From: Nitrosomonas sp.
GTDB lineage: Bacteria; Pseudomonadota; Gammaproteobacteria; Burkholderiales; Nitrosomonadaceae
DNA length: 61,485 bases
Direction of reading: 5' to 3'
Assembly (NCBI GenBank): GCA_016721865.1
Contig: JADKHF010000015.1
Span: forward strand, 1 to 61,485
Part shown: piece by piece, positions 19,168 through 29,796 of the stretch
Numbering within the stretch: position 1 is the stretch's first letter
Layout: every line of letters begins with the position of its first letter
Position numbers and translations under genes: made by a program
The notes under the pieces: generated by a model
Databases searched by the model: none
What the model saw: only the letters and a program-made list of their open reading frames with translations
What the model was told of the DNA's origin: nothing

Positions 19168-20046
19168 TTAGGTCACTCCAATGGCCAAAGAAGGTGGAGC
19201 GAAACCGAGGAGCTGTGAATTTTTCGGTCTGGTCGCAATAATTTTGTTAATGATATAGCGTGCAAGTACGCCCCAACGATCCGCTTTGGTCAACTGAGGC
19301 GCACTTGCCAAAACATGATCAAGACCCTTTCGTATATTGGCGATCATCGACTTGATATGATCTTCGGCTGCGTGAGTCAGAGTGAGCAGCAGTCGGGATT
19401 GACCGGCATGCTGGGTCAGGCGGGCAATGCCGCTGAGCAGCATGGGACGGCTAGTGATTGCCTCCAGGCGTGTCTTCGGGTGTGCCAGTCTGACATACCA
19501 ACTCCACCAATTGTAGATGAGCGGGACTGCCCGCGCCGAGAGGTTGCAACGTTCCAGGTCATGCGTGGTATAGCCACCCCAGCCCCATTGGTTTTTCAAC
19601 TCATCGAAGCCATTCTCACAGTCAGCCCGATCCCGGTATAACTAGCCAATGGCGTCGAGGGCGTAGTCTGTATTGGTCACCAGAACGGCGTATTCCCAGA
19701 GTTTAACCTTGTCTGAATGGTCAATGAAGTGAAGCGTCGACTGCTGGTTCTCATTGCTCGTCTCGGCTGCCGCCATGCTGTCTTTGATTCGCCGCCGCAG
19801 CACCACTACACGCCGCGCACTGCTCCAGCCCGTCAGCCGGAGTTTGCCTTCCACCGCATCAAAGCCTTGTCCTACGTTCTGCCAGTCGCCATGCTGCCAT
19901 TGCCGCTCGATCAGACGCTTAACTCCGGCAGTTTGCCGTAGCTTGAAGAGGTAGTGCTGTTCAGTTCGCTCCATCTCGGCCGGTACGCACCAAGGCCAAG
20001 CTGAAAGCCGCGACAACCGAGCACATGCAGGTTCTGGAAAAATCAC
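19168..20046 (-). pseudogene. IS1380-family transposase, 5'-truncated, with internal stop
   Basis: The N-terminal piece (HYLFKLRQTAGVKRLIERQW) and the C-terminal piece (FDELKNQWGWGGYTTHDL, then SGIARLTQHAGQSRLLLT) are in one frame. They are separated by a TAG at 19641-19643 where the family has an ordinary codon. KNQWGWGG is a signature of IS1380 transposases. The 5' part of the gene is missing at about 19990. The element is inactive. Confidence 0.75.
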
Positions 20047-20099
20047 CCGAACGCGTGAAAAAATTCTTTCAGGATGCGCGCGTCAGGTATGCAGCCTGA
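19990..20099 (+). pseudogene. 3' fragment of an unidentified gene
   Basis: The plus strand reads RTKAKLKAATTEHMQVLEKS, then PERVKKFFQDARVRYAA and a stop at 20097-20099. The lysine-rich helical tail looks like the end of a real protein cut by the IS1380 remnant. I do not recognise it. Confidence 0.3.
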
Positions 20100-20144
20100 T
20101 TCACGGATAAATCAGGCCGGATCAATAAGACCGGAAGTTGTCAG

Positions 20145-20300
20145 CTTTTTTGCATCTTTTCTGGCCTGTCTGGTATAAACGAGTGTCCACAGTACCAATC
20201 CAGATCTTTGCTGCATTCACTCACGTCTGTGGCCAATCCTTCAATAATCAACTCGCGCATCTCCGGCACAGACAATAAGTAAAGCGATAAAATGATGTGG
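20145..20300 (-). pseudogene. Possible Phd/YefM-type antitoxin C-terminal remnant
   Basis: The minus strand reads LYLLSVPEMRELIIEGLATD and VSECSKDLDW before stopping shortly after. This resembles, from memory, the C-terminal tail of type II antitoxins (YLLSIPGMRESIIEG...ECSKDLDW). No start, N-terminal domain or toxin gene remains. Confidence 0.3.
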
Positions 20301-20432
20301 ATTCAATCCCTGAATTAGTAGAAAAATCCACCAAAGTCAGGCATGATCAAGTTGATATCAAGTGGTTTGATTTCTTTTATTCGACATGTTTTTCGTTTGC
20401 GGCCTAGCCTTGTTTGTTGCCTGTTTGCATTG

Positions 20433-20462
20433 CTAATTCTAATTCTAATTCTAATTCTAATT
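20433..20462. repeat. Hexanucleotide tandem repeat (CTAATT)5
   Basis: Five perfect copies of CTAATT end 42 bases upstream of the start of the GGDEF-EAL gene at 20505. Copy-number change could alter promoter or leader spacing. Confidence 0.9.
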
Positions 20463-20504
20463 CTGACTGTTCCTGCTCACTTTGCATACTGACCTGTTAT
20501 TGAG

Positions 20505-22795
20505 ATGACTATGAGTTATACCAATCGATCCAAGTCTCAGCTACTTGAAGAGATACAGCGGCTAAATACAGAACTTGCTGCCGTCAATCTGATGACAGAA
20601 AAACGTACCACTTCACTTTATATCAGTGAAGAGCGGTTTTCTCTGGCGATGCGCGGAGCTAATGATGGGCTTTGGGATTGGAATCTTGAAACTGATGAAG
20701 TCTATTACTCACCACGCTGGAAAAGTATGCTGGGCTATGGAGAGAATGAACTTGCTAATGACTTAAACACCTGGGCAAGCCTGGTTCACCCCGATGATAA
20801 GGACATGGTATTAGAAAAGGTTCAGGATTACTTGGAAGGTCGAGCAGGTTCATTTGAAGTTGAGATGCGCATGCGTTATAAAGATGGTCACGAAGTTTTT
20901 GTGTTATCGCGTGCATTTCTGGTAACTCTGAGTCTGATGGCAAGCCAATTCGCCTCGTTGGAACACATGTCGATATAACAGAACGTAAAATTGCCGAAGT
21001 ATTTGATAGAAAAAGTTCCGAGATTCTTGAGATGATTGCAATAGGGCGTTCCGCATCAGACATTTACGATGCGATTGCACTGATGTATGAGGTCCGTCAT
21101 CCAGGAATGCGATGTTCAATGCTCGAATTGAGCGGCAATATACTTCTGCACGGTGGAGCTAAGCCTTCCGAAGGAATATTGTGAAGCGGTACACGGTCTG
21201 GAAAACGGACCCAATGTCGGATCGTGTGGAACATCCACTTATACAGGACAGCGTGTTCTCGTTGAGAATATTGAGACAGATCCTAAATGGGAAAAAATCA
21301 AACATCATGCACTACCCCATGGCATGCGTTGTTGTTGGTCTGAACCCATTAAGAATTCCAGTGGAAAAGTTTTAGGTGCGTTTGGCATGTACAACAATCA
21401 TCCTGCGCTTCCTAATGAAGAGGAATTACATGATCTTATATCTGCAGCTAGGCTTGCGGGGATAGTCATGGAGCGGGATCAAGCGCAAAAGCGCATACGA
21501 GTGCTAGCGTATACCGATCAACTAACCGGACTTGCCAGTCGCCTCTTTTTCTCAGCATATTGAAGAAATAACAAAAACATCGGCCCGGCATAACCGTCGT
21601 TTTGGATTGCTATATATTGACTTGGACGACTTCAAGGCTGTTAACGACAGTCTTGGACATGACGCGGTGACTTGCTGCTTAGGACCATTGCAAAACGATT
21701 GGTAAATACATGTGTGAAATTGATTTTGTTGCGCCTTGGTGGCGATGAATTCTGTATTCTCATGAAGATGTAGGTAATGATTACGCTGCTAATTTTGCAA
21801 AACGTTGTCTTGATGCGATAGCTCAACCGATTGAGATGTATTCCAGAAAACTCACGCCGGCTTGCAGTATTGGAATCGCATATTACCCTGATGATGGAGA
21901 AGATCTATTAGCCTTATTAAAGGCAGGGGATACCGCGCTTTACACGGCAAAGGAGAATGGAAAAAATCAGTATGCTTTCTATAAAGCGGAGCTTACCCAT
22001 AAGGCTGAGTATCGTTTTCATGTCGAGCAGAACTTGAGGCAAGCGATCGAAAAGCAACAATTGTCACTGGTTTATCAGCCCCAAGTTAATATCAATACGG
22101 GAGAAATCTTCGGTGTCGAGGCACTGGCACGATGGCTTCACCCGCAATTAGGTGAAGTCTCGCCAAACGATTTTATCGCCACAGCCGAAAGAATCGGGAT
22201 GATTAAACCACTGACCGAATGGGTGCTGCGAACCGCATGCGGCCAATTGGTTGTCTGGAAGAAAGCAGGTTTTTCCACGCTTCGCATGGCAGTCAATATT
22301 TCTCCCAGCCTTTTTCTCGATAAGGAGTTTGTGTTACTGATTAAACGTATTATTGATGAAACTGGAATCATTCCAGCGGAATTGGAACTGGAAGTGACAG
22401 AAAGCATCGTGCAAACCGATCCACGGAATCTTGCAATTTTTCAGGACTTGAAAGACCTGGGTGTTTTTTTGTCTATCGATGATTTTGGAACCGGTTATTC
22501 GTCTTTTGCATCGCTTAAACACCTGAAGGCGGATTACCTGAAAATCGACAAATATTTTATTGACGATATGCTTGTCGATAATCAAGCACTGACCCTTATC
22601 AGTTCCATGATAGAAATGGGACACAAACTGGGATATGGAATAATCGCTGAAGGTGTTGAGAAATCAGAACAACTCGATCTTCTTAGAAGCCTTGGTTGTG
22701 AAGCAATACAAGGCTATCTGTTTAGTAAACCAGCCAACGCCGATACAATTTCAAAGCTATTTGTATATCCCGTCAGCACAAATTGGACACAATAA
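20505..22795 (+). CDS. PAS-GAF-GGDEF-EAL cyclic-di-GMP protein (multiple frameshifts)
   Basis: The domains in order are a PAS domain (20630-20990; WDWNLETDEVYYSPRWKSML), a GAF domain (21000-21470; NVGSCGTSTYTGQRV), a GGDEF domain (21480-21960; RLGGDEF intact near 21735) and an EAL domain (22040-22780; FGVEALARW and DDFGTGYSSF). The frame changes at about 20930, 21140, 21550, 21670 and 21760. The EAL part, 21836-22795, is open and has the substrate and metal-binding residues expected of an active phosphodiesterase. The cytoplasmic protein would make or degrade c-di-GMP. It precedes the exopolysaccharide locus by 2.6 kb, so a regulatory link is plausible but not shown. Confidence 0.78.
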
Positions 22796-22827
22796 CCTGA
22801 TTTGTCAAGTGCATATTGTTAATGCAA

Positions 22828-23010
22828 CACGGCAAATTTGTTCTAACCTCAGAAACCAAGAATTTCAGCTTTTTCGAATAACAAGAAATTATATATTATT
22901 GATTTCATAATGTTTAATCAGATCTTGTTAGTGTTTTTTGGATACTAACCGGAAATCAACGTAACATCATGCTTTTGAATATATTAGCAATCAGAACAGA
23001 TTAGCCCTGG
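22828..23010. repeat. 183-bp direct repeat, copy 1
   Basis: This is nearly identical to 25044-25227, with only three single-base differences or indels seen. It begins CACGGCAAATTTGTTCTAAC and ends at a GATTAGCC-TGG. The two copies frame a 2-kb region that contains an IS transposase. Confidence 0.9.
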
Positions 23011-23597
23011 TTAATGCAATTTGTACACAAAAAGTGGCCTTTCTGGACGATAGCCTAGATAAGCTCGGTGGTAAACGGGTAGCATTGTTTCAAGTGCGGC
23101 GGATTCACGCCACTCCAGTATTTTTGATTGAAACATAAAGATAACCCTAAATTCTGAACAAACTCTGTCATTTGACGGTAAAACGAAGTTTTTTAAATTA
23201 GCGGTTGAGAGACAGATTGTCCTATTCATGACTCCAGGTAGCGCCAGCTCCCATGTGTTCTACACGAGATGAGTGGATTGGATGGAGTTGTCGCCATCAA
23301 TATGATCGACCAATCTGGTAGCGAATAACTCGCATTTTTTATTCTAAGACCTTTGCAAAATACATGACTCTATCTGAAGCACCTTCAATTCAGGTTTTTT
23401 TGAGAGTAATGAGGTGTTTTTTGTGACTTTCTCGCAAAAATTCCGGGAACGATCGTTTTAAACCGACAGCTATTCCCGCTCATACACAGACACAAGGAAA
23501 ATAAAGCCATTCAGCGGTCTTTAAAAATAAGTTTTCGTGAACTTTTAACTAAATTGCAATATTATGGGAGCATAAATTAAAGTGATAGGTGAGTATT
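23011..23597. other. Non-coding stretch upstream of an IS transposase
   Basis: About 590 bases hold no gene I can support. The minus-strand frame 23011-23229 has no recognisable features. The region lies inside the direct-repeat pair and is probably IS-associated. Confidence 0.4.
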
Positions 23598-24868
23598 ATG
23601 CCGAAATTTGCCTTTCGCCGGTATTTAAGCGCCCGGTTTAATCAGAAGTTCGCGCCTGTTTTGAAAGAATAGAAGACAATGGAAACGGCAAAGTATTCTC
23701 ATTGAGCGATTGTTTGATGTCGGGATTTTGCGATTTTAGCTTAAAGTATCCTTCATTATTGCAATTTGACCAAGGCAGGAAGATGATTTGGTTCGGGCTA
23801 ATTTAAACTTGTATGGCATTGACTGCGCGCCATCGGATACTTATTTACGGGAACGACTGGATAATGTCTCCTCTGAGCTTTGCCGGTCATTTAGGCGCAT
23901 ACTGCACCTGCTTCAGCGTGGCAAAGGTTTGGAGGGATTCGAATACCTGGATGGTTATTATCTTTTATCCATTGATGGAACGGGTTATTTTTCTTCTTCA
24001 CAAGTGCATTGTGAACAATGCTGCCAGAAACATCACCGTGACGGTCGTGTCAGATGCTCAGTGCCGTGCTGGTTCACCCGGATCAAGCCGAGGTATTCCC
24101 GTTGGCGCCGGAGCCGATCATGCAACAAGACGGGTATAGCAAAACGACTGTGAACGCACTGCAGCAGTGCGATTGTTAAACGCACTCAGGCGTGAACATC
24201 CGCATATGAAACTCATTGTGATCGAAGATGGCGTGGCTTCAATGCGCCGCATATTCGTCTGCTTCAAAAACTGAACCTGCACTTTATCCTCACGCCAAAC
24301 AAACGGACCATCAATTTCTGTTTGACTGGGTGAATACCGTCCAGGAGTAAAACTGATGAATTTATCGACGGCAATGGTATCAGACACAGTTTCCCCTCAA
24401 TGGCGCTCCTTTAAACGACGCCAACTTTTGAACTTGAGGTCAACTTTCTGGAATACCGGGAATATCACCTTCAGGCGAAACCTAACATTTTTCCTGGGTA
24501 ACAGACATTACGATCCACGTCGAGAATCTGATGCAACTCATGCACGCCGGCGCGCACGCTGGAAAATCGAGAATGAAACTTTTAATACCCTGAAAACACA
24601 AGGCTACCACTTCGAACATAACTTGCCACGGTTACCGGTATTTATCCACTGTCTTTGCCTGTTTAATGATGCTGTGCTTTGGTCGATCAGGTACAGCAGC
24701 ATTATTGTCTCTGCTTCAACGGGCAAAACAAATGCAAAGCGTAATAAATACTGGGGAGAAAGTACGTGGATTATTCCTCCATTACCTCCTTCCGACTGGG
24801 AGACTTTGTATAAATCCATTGCCTTTGGAATAAAACCAACCGTACTAGTCTTTAATGATCCGTCTTAA
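23598..24868 (+). pseudogene. DDE transposase (IS4-like superfamily), frameshifted
   Basis: From ATG 23598 (MPKFAFRRYLSARFNQKF) successive frames give LSDCLMSGFCDFSLKYPSLL, YYLLSIDGTGYFSSSQVHC with a CCQKHHRDG block, VIEDGVAS and finally ARWKIENETFNTLKTQGYHF near 24560. These are ordered parts of one transposase of about 420 residues. At least five frame changes make it inactive. It is framed by the 183-bp direct repeats. Confidence 0.75.
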
Positions 24869-25043
24869 TACGCCAACCGGGGAAAGTATGTTCGAAGGGT
24901 GTTTTCCAGGAAAAGTAGCTAATTTAAAAACTGACTTGAGTCAGATGGTTTCTGCTTTACCTCAAAACATAGATTTCAAAAATTCATAAATTTGATTTTG
25001 CAGCAAATGTTGTTTGAATTAGCGTGAGGTGCTGAGGGAAGAG

Positions 25044-25227
25044 CACGGCAAATTTGTTCTAACCTCAGAAACCAAGAAATTCAGCTTTTTCGAATAACAA
25101 GAAATTATATATTATTGATTTCATAATGTTTAATCAGATCTTGTTAGTGTTTTTTGGATACTAACCGGAAATCAACGTAACATCATGCTTTTGAATATAT
25201 TAGCAATCCAGAACAGATTAGCCTTGG
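25044..25227. repeat. 183-bp direct repeat, copy 2
   Basis: This is the second copy of 22828-23010, same orientation, ending about 210 bases before epsD. Any promoter for the exopolysaccharide genes is in or after this repeat. TATAAT occurs at 25320-25325 but without a clear -35 box. Confidence 0.9.
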
Positions 25228-25438
25228 AGGGAAGAGGCTGTATTTTGTGAGATAATATTTTAAGTGTTAAAGTTTTTGGTTCGATTGTCGTAGATAAAGA
25301 GGAAATGGTCACTATATCTTATAATTTGTATTTGTATTTAATGCAGTGATGTGTAGCTGTAAGGGTAGTAAGGAAGGCGTAAGGCGCGTTGAAAATAGTT
25401 TCACTATATATTTTTGTAACTGAAAAGGAAAAAGTACT

Positions 25439-26400
25439 ATGGTATTAGCATATACGCGGATGACATTGATAGGACTTGTGAGTGTGGTTGTTTTAGTTCT
25501 TACAGCTTGTGACAATGAACCTAAAGAAAAAAAATCTGGACAAGCCCTAGTTAGCGTTAATGGAAAAGAAATTACCATGCTGCAACTTAATGATGAAATA
25601 AAACGTGCCAATATTCGTCCTGATCAGTATGAAGCAGCTAGCAAACAATTATTGGAATCGCTAATTGCTCGTCAATTGATTATGGACGAGGCTATAAGTA
25701 ATAAACTTGATCGGACTCCCGATGTCATGCAGGCGCGTGAACGAGCTAATGCTCAAATTATTTCACAAGCTTATATGCAAAGTATTGTAAGTAAAGTTGC
25801 TAAACCATCCAAGGCTGAGATTGATGATTATTACCAAAAACATCCCGAATATTTTTCACAACGTAAACAGTTTGATTTAACGATAGTGCGCATTGCAACT
25901 AAGGATCTTGGTGATGAACTAAAAAAATTATAGATGCAGCTAAATCCCTTGATGAAGTTGTGGCTTGGCTTGATAAAAATAAAATACAATATCTCCGTAA
26001 CTTAGCATCGCGCAGTACCACTGATCTACCACCTCAGATGGCGACAATGATGCAGCAGAAAAATAAAGACACCATTTTTATCATCAATGAGCAAGGAAAT
26101 AGTCTGCTTATTTCCGTTAATGCGATCAAGGATAGCCCAATCACTGCTGCTTTAGCGGCATCTCAGATTGAAAAATTTTTGATCAATCAGAAATACAAGG
26201 AAGCAACCGATGCCGAAGTTGCGCGTCTGCGCTCGGCAGCAAAAATAGAATATCTAAACGCTAAAGCGTCAGCATCCAATGTGGAAAAGCCAGTTACTCA
26301 ATCGACAATAACCCAACCGTCTGACGTTACTAGTAATTTAAATTTAACAGAGCCAGTTTCGGAAGGGGCAATAGAGCGTGGTATCATGGGAATTAAATAA
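25439..26400 (+). CDS. epsD: EpsD-family peptidyl-prolyl isomerase-like lipoprotein (one-base frameshift)
   Basis: The N-terminal signal ends in the lipobox LTAC (residue 24 region). A SurA-N-like segment follows (VSVNGKEITMLQLNDEIKRA), then the PpiC-like part (FDLTIVRIATK). The frame stops at 25933 after an A7 run at 25921-25927. With eight A's it continues as IIDAAKSLDEVVAWLDKNK and runs to the stop at 26400. The product resembles the EpsD isomerase family linked to exosortase-B loci and would help fold exported components of the polysaccharide machine in the periplasm. It is first in the locus. Confidence 0.82.
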
Positions 26401-26471
26401 GTGTGCGTTTTTGCCAAAAAAGTTTTATTTTTTATCAACCTATTACGTTATGAATTAAGGATTATAGGCAA

Positions 26472-27284
26472 ATGATATATGTTATGAATAAACTGAAGTT
26501 TCTGATGATTTTTGTATTACTCTGGATGATTTGCACAGGCAGCGCGGTTGCTGGTGAGACTAGGGAAAGTGTATTGGGGCCTGGAGATGCATTAAAAATA
26601 TTTGTCTATGGGCAACCCGATCTCACTACTGAAGCGAGAGTAAGCGAAACGGGGAGTATAACTTTTCCCCTGCTGGGCGAGATATTAGTAGACGGATTAA
26701 CTCCATCAGCAGTAGAACGAAAAATAGCAAAACTACTGGAGAGTCGTGACATTCTGCGTAAACCTCAAGTAAATATTCTAACTGGTTCGTTGCAGAGTCA
26801 GATGGTATCGGTGCTTGGTTCTGTTCGAAACCAGGGACGTTTCCCAATTGAAGGTAAGCGGAGTCTGACCGATATTCTTGCCATGGCAGGTGGAATATTT
26901 CCAGAAGGTGGAGAACAGGTTACCTTGATTCGCGCAGATGGAAACAAATTTGTTAAAGAAGTAATTGATGTTTCAGAAATGGTTCGCTCCGGTGATTTGA
27001 CTCGGAATCTGATAATACGTAGTGATGATCTTATCTACGTTGAGAGAGCTCCTCGTTTCTACATCTACGGGGAAGTCCAGCGTCCTGGAACTTATAGACT
27101 TGAGCGTGATATGACAGTTATACAAGCACTGTCAGTAGGTGGCGGATTGAACGTGCGGGGCACTGAACGCGGTCTGCGGATTCAGCGTCGGGATGCAGAG
27201 GGAAATTTGCAAATGCTAACTGTTAAATCCAGCGATTTGGTTGAGCCTGACGATGTACTCTATATCAAAGAGAGTCTGTTTTGA
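26472..27284 (+). CDS. epsE: Polysaccharide export protein EpsE (Wza-type)
   Basis: This is 270 residues with a signal peptide (cleavage after GSAVA). The poly-export domain begins LGPGDALKIFVYGQPDL, and two SLBB domains follow (MVSVLGSVRNQGRFP and FYIYGEVQRPGTYRL). This is the periplasmic/outer-membrane channel family that exports Wzx/Wzy-type polymers. The start could be M1 or M5 (MNKLKFLM); M5 gives a more usual signal peptide. The gene is intact and sits 71 bases after epsD. Confidence 0.92.
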   Translation: MIYVMNKLKFLMIFVLLWMICTGSAVAGETRESVLGPGDALKIFVYGQPDLTTEARVSETGSITFPLLGEILVDGLTPSAVERKIAKLLESRDILRKPQVNILTGSLQSQMVSVLGSVRNQGRFPIEGKRSLTDILAMAGGIFPEGGEQVTLIRADGNKFVKEVIDVSEMVRSGDLTRNLIIRSDDLIYVERAPRFYIYGEVQRPGTYRLERDMTVIQALSVGGGLNVRGTERGLRIQRRDAEGNLQMLTVKSSDLVEPDDVLYIKESLF

Positions 27285-27305
27285 TGTTCGTTCTGGAACT
27301 CCTTT

Positions 27306-27420
27306 AAGGAAGAAGGCTCTGAATAAGTTGATTGCGGCCATTGTCTCGACAACTGAGAACGAATCACCATGTTGATATTCGTCCTGAGCTTGTCAAAGGA
27401 CTTAATCAGAGCCTCCTTAG
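27306..27420. repeat. MITE-like element between epsE and epsF
   Basis: Left end AAGGAAGAAGGCTCTGAATA and right end (complement) CTAAGGAGGCTCTGATTAAG form imperfect inverted ends around 115 bp. The same ends bound 33027-33142. The inside differs, apart from a common TTCGTCCTGAGCTTGTC motif here. It may separate epsF from epsE in the transcript. Confidence 0.6.
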
Positions 27421-27476
27421 GTATTCTTACCAGGCAGTTAATGTAACTAGATTAGGTTTAAACTGGGGTCTCACAT

Positions 27477-28843
27477 ATGGATTTTTCGCGATTCTTTCTC
27501 ATTATATTAGCCCGTTACGGAATTATTCTGCTTGTACTTATTGTGACTGTATTGACTACTCTGGTTGTTAGTCTTTCACTGCCAAAAACTTACAAGTCGA
27601 CAGCAACATTATTGCTTACTCATAAAGGAGCGGATCCTGTTACAGGCATGGTTGTTCCCGCACAGCTAAGTTCAGGTTACATGTCGACTCAATTGGATGT
27701 CATTAAAAGCAACAAGACTGCATTTTTGGTAATAGATCAACTTAGGCTTGATCAGAGTGAAGCTGTAGTTAAGCAATTTCAGGCAAGCAATAGTGATAAG
27801 AGTTTGCGTGATTGGTTGGCTGCCTGGTTGCTTAGAGGCTTGAATATTGAAACTTCACGTGATAGCAGTGTGATTGGTATCAGCTTTAAGGGCAGCGATC
27901 CTATGTTTACTTCTATCATGGCAAATGCATTTGCTAATGCTTATCAGGAGATGAGTATTCTCCTCACAGTTGAACCTTCACAAAAAGCAGCAGCCTACTT
28001 CACTGAGCAGCTTAACGTGCTGCGTTCCAATCTGGAAAGAGCGCAGAAAAAACTATCTGACTACCAACATGAGAATGGTATTGTGGATGTAGATTATCGT
28101 CTTGATGTTGAAACAAAACGGCTAAATGACCTTTCTAGTCAATTGATAGTTGCTCAAGCGGAAGTAATGGGGGCAGTATCTGGAGCGGAGAACGATAACT
28201 CCGGTGGCGAAAAAACTAGTATTAATAGAAATTCAATGATTAGTAACCTCAAGTTAAATTTGACGCAAGCTGAGTCTACTTTTTCAGAAATTTCGCAGAG
28301 ATTGGGGCACAATCACCCCAGTTATGTAGGAGCAAAAGCAGAGGTTGAAAAACTGAGAGCGGAACTTAATAAACATATAAGAGTCGCCACAAATACCGCT
28401 ATCAATCAAGAAAGTGCAATACGTGCGGCTCTTGAAGAGCAAAAGGCTAAAGTACTGACTCTAAATCGTGCGAGGGATGATCTTCTGCCTCTTATAAAAG
28501 ACGTAGAGGGTGCGCAACAGGCATACAATACTGCTATGCAACGTTTAAATCAAACTAGTCTCGAAGGGCAGTCCAATTTGTCAAGTGTCTCTATACTCGA
28601 TACAGCAAAAATTCCGGATATTCCGGATAGTCCTAAAGTGCTACTCAATATGGCGCTATCAGTAATTCTAGGTACCCTCCTGGGACTGGGATTTGGTCTG
28701 CTTGCAGAAATGGTTGATCGGCGTGTGCGTTCAGCGGAAGACTTGGTGGATATACTGCAAGTACCGGTGCTTGGCATTATAAAGCGGGAAGAAAGAAACG
28801 AAGGCGCTTATTGCAATTAGCTTGGCCACGCTTGATACGATGA
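27477..28843 (+). CDS. epsF: Chain-length determinant protein EpsF (Wzz-type), frameshift near C-terminus
   Basis: Two membrane helices (residues about 5-30 and 395-420) flank a long periplasmic coiled-coil region (residues 160-340, SNLERAQKKLSDYQHENG, then LRAELNKHIRV). It has the usual Wzz layout with PDIPDSPKVLLN before the second helix. The frame as written stops at 28820 (EERNEGAYCN). One extra A in the AAA of GAAAGA near 28794 gives KKRRRLLQLAWPRLIR and a stop at 28843, a basic tail more typical of the family. It sets polymer length together with the kinase-like EpsG. Confidence 0.88.
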
Positions 28844-28876
28844 ATCAATCTAAGCTTAAAGTAGGAAAAATATAAA

Positions 28877-29779
28877 ATGAGTATTCCAAGTCCGTCAGAA
28901 ACAAGCAAACTTAGTGACTCTAACTCTATCAGCACCAATACATCAGCACTTAGGAAATATAGTATAGGGCACATGTTGCTGGACATGGGGAAAATTACAC
29001 CCGTTGAAGCGGAGCGCGTACTGCGGTTACAGAAAGAAAGTGGTATGCGTTTTGGTGATGCTGCACTAAAATTAGGCTTAATTACTGAAGCAGATATCCA
29101 GTTAGTACTGGCACACCAGTTTGACTATCCTTACCTATTACCTGGACAGGGAAATTATCCACCGGGCTTAGTAGTTGCTTATCAACCATTTGGCACGGAA
29201 GTTGAAGCTTTTCGTGCGGTGCGTAGCCAGTTGATGTTACGCTGGTTTACTTCGGGTCGTAAGGCATTGGCAATTTGTAGTTATAATCCCGGTGATGGAG
29301 TAAGTCTTTTTACGGCTAATCTGGCTGTGGTATTTTCCCAGCTTGGAGAACGCACATTGCTGATTGATGCAAATTTGCGTTACCCACAGCAACATGAAAT
29401 CTTTAATTTAAAGAATAAGCAAGGCTTGTCTGATGTCCTTGCAGATCGTGCTAATGTCTCTGAAGTAATCGCTAAGATTGATTCGTTTATTGATCTTTCT
29501 GTTATACCAGCAGGAACGCTCCCGCCTAATCCTCTGGAAATTCTTAATCGCCCCAAATTCGATAAACTGAATGATCAGCTTGCAAATCAATTTGATGTAA
29601 TTCTTTATGATACGTTGGCTTTTTCTAGTGGTGTCGACGCACTCGCTATCGCAGCTCGTGCAGACGGTACATTGATAGTTGCCAGAAAAAATAATACTCA
29701 TCTTAAAAATTTAAATATCATGAATGAACAGTTTAAGCGTTGCGGGACTGAAATAATTGGTTCCATTTTGATGAATTAA
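28877..29779 (+). CDS. epsG: EpsG-family tyrosine-kinase-like protein with degenerate P-loop
   Basis: This is 300 residues. The N-terminal part (residues 28-90; IGHMLLDMGKITPVEAERVL) resembles the MshEN/GspE N-terminal fold that can bind c-di-GMP. The rest is a BY-kinase/ParA-like domain. The Walker A site reads NPGDGVSLF, where the lysine of GxGK[ST] is replaced by V. Walker A' is LLIDANLR, with N in place of the second D. Walker B is also weak (VILYDTLAFS). The protein may therefore not hydrolyse ATP. It would partner with EpsF at the inner membrane. Confidence 0.87.
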   Translation: MSIPSPSETSKLSDSNSISTNTSALRKYSIGHMLLDMGKITPVEAERVLRLQKESGMRFGDAALKLGLITEADIQLVLAHQFDYPYLLPGQGNYPPGLVVAYQPFGTEVEAFRAVRSQLMLRWFTSGRKALAICSYNPGDGVSLFTANLAVVFSQLGERTLLIDANLRYPQQHEIFNLKNKQGLSDVLADRANVSEVIAKIDSFIDLSVIPAGTLPPNPLEILNRPKFDKLNDQLANQFDVILYDTLAFSSGVDALAIAARADGTLIVARKNNTHLKNLNIMNEQFKRCGTEIIGSILMN

Positions 29780-29796
29780 TTTTTAACTATAAAGTT

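Noticed and set aside
20433..20462. CRISPR-like array
   Set aside because: The units are 6 bases without spacers; it is a simple sequence repeat. No other regularly spaced repeat was found in the window.
23011..23229. Minus-strand 72-residue gene
   Set aside because: No start signal, domain or neighbour supports it, and it lies in IS-associated sequence.
25228..25438. A sigma-70 promoter for epsD at TATAAT 25320-25325
   Set aside because: No acceptable -35 hexamer at 16-18 bp upstream. I also saw no sigma-54 GG-N10-GC site good enough to report.
25921..25933. Programmed ribosomal frameshift at the A7 run in epsD
   Set aside because: The same type of break occurs in many unrelated genes in the window, so a site-specific recoding signal is not needed to explain it.
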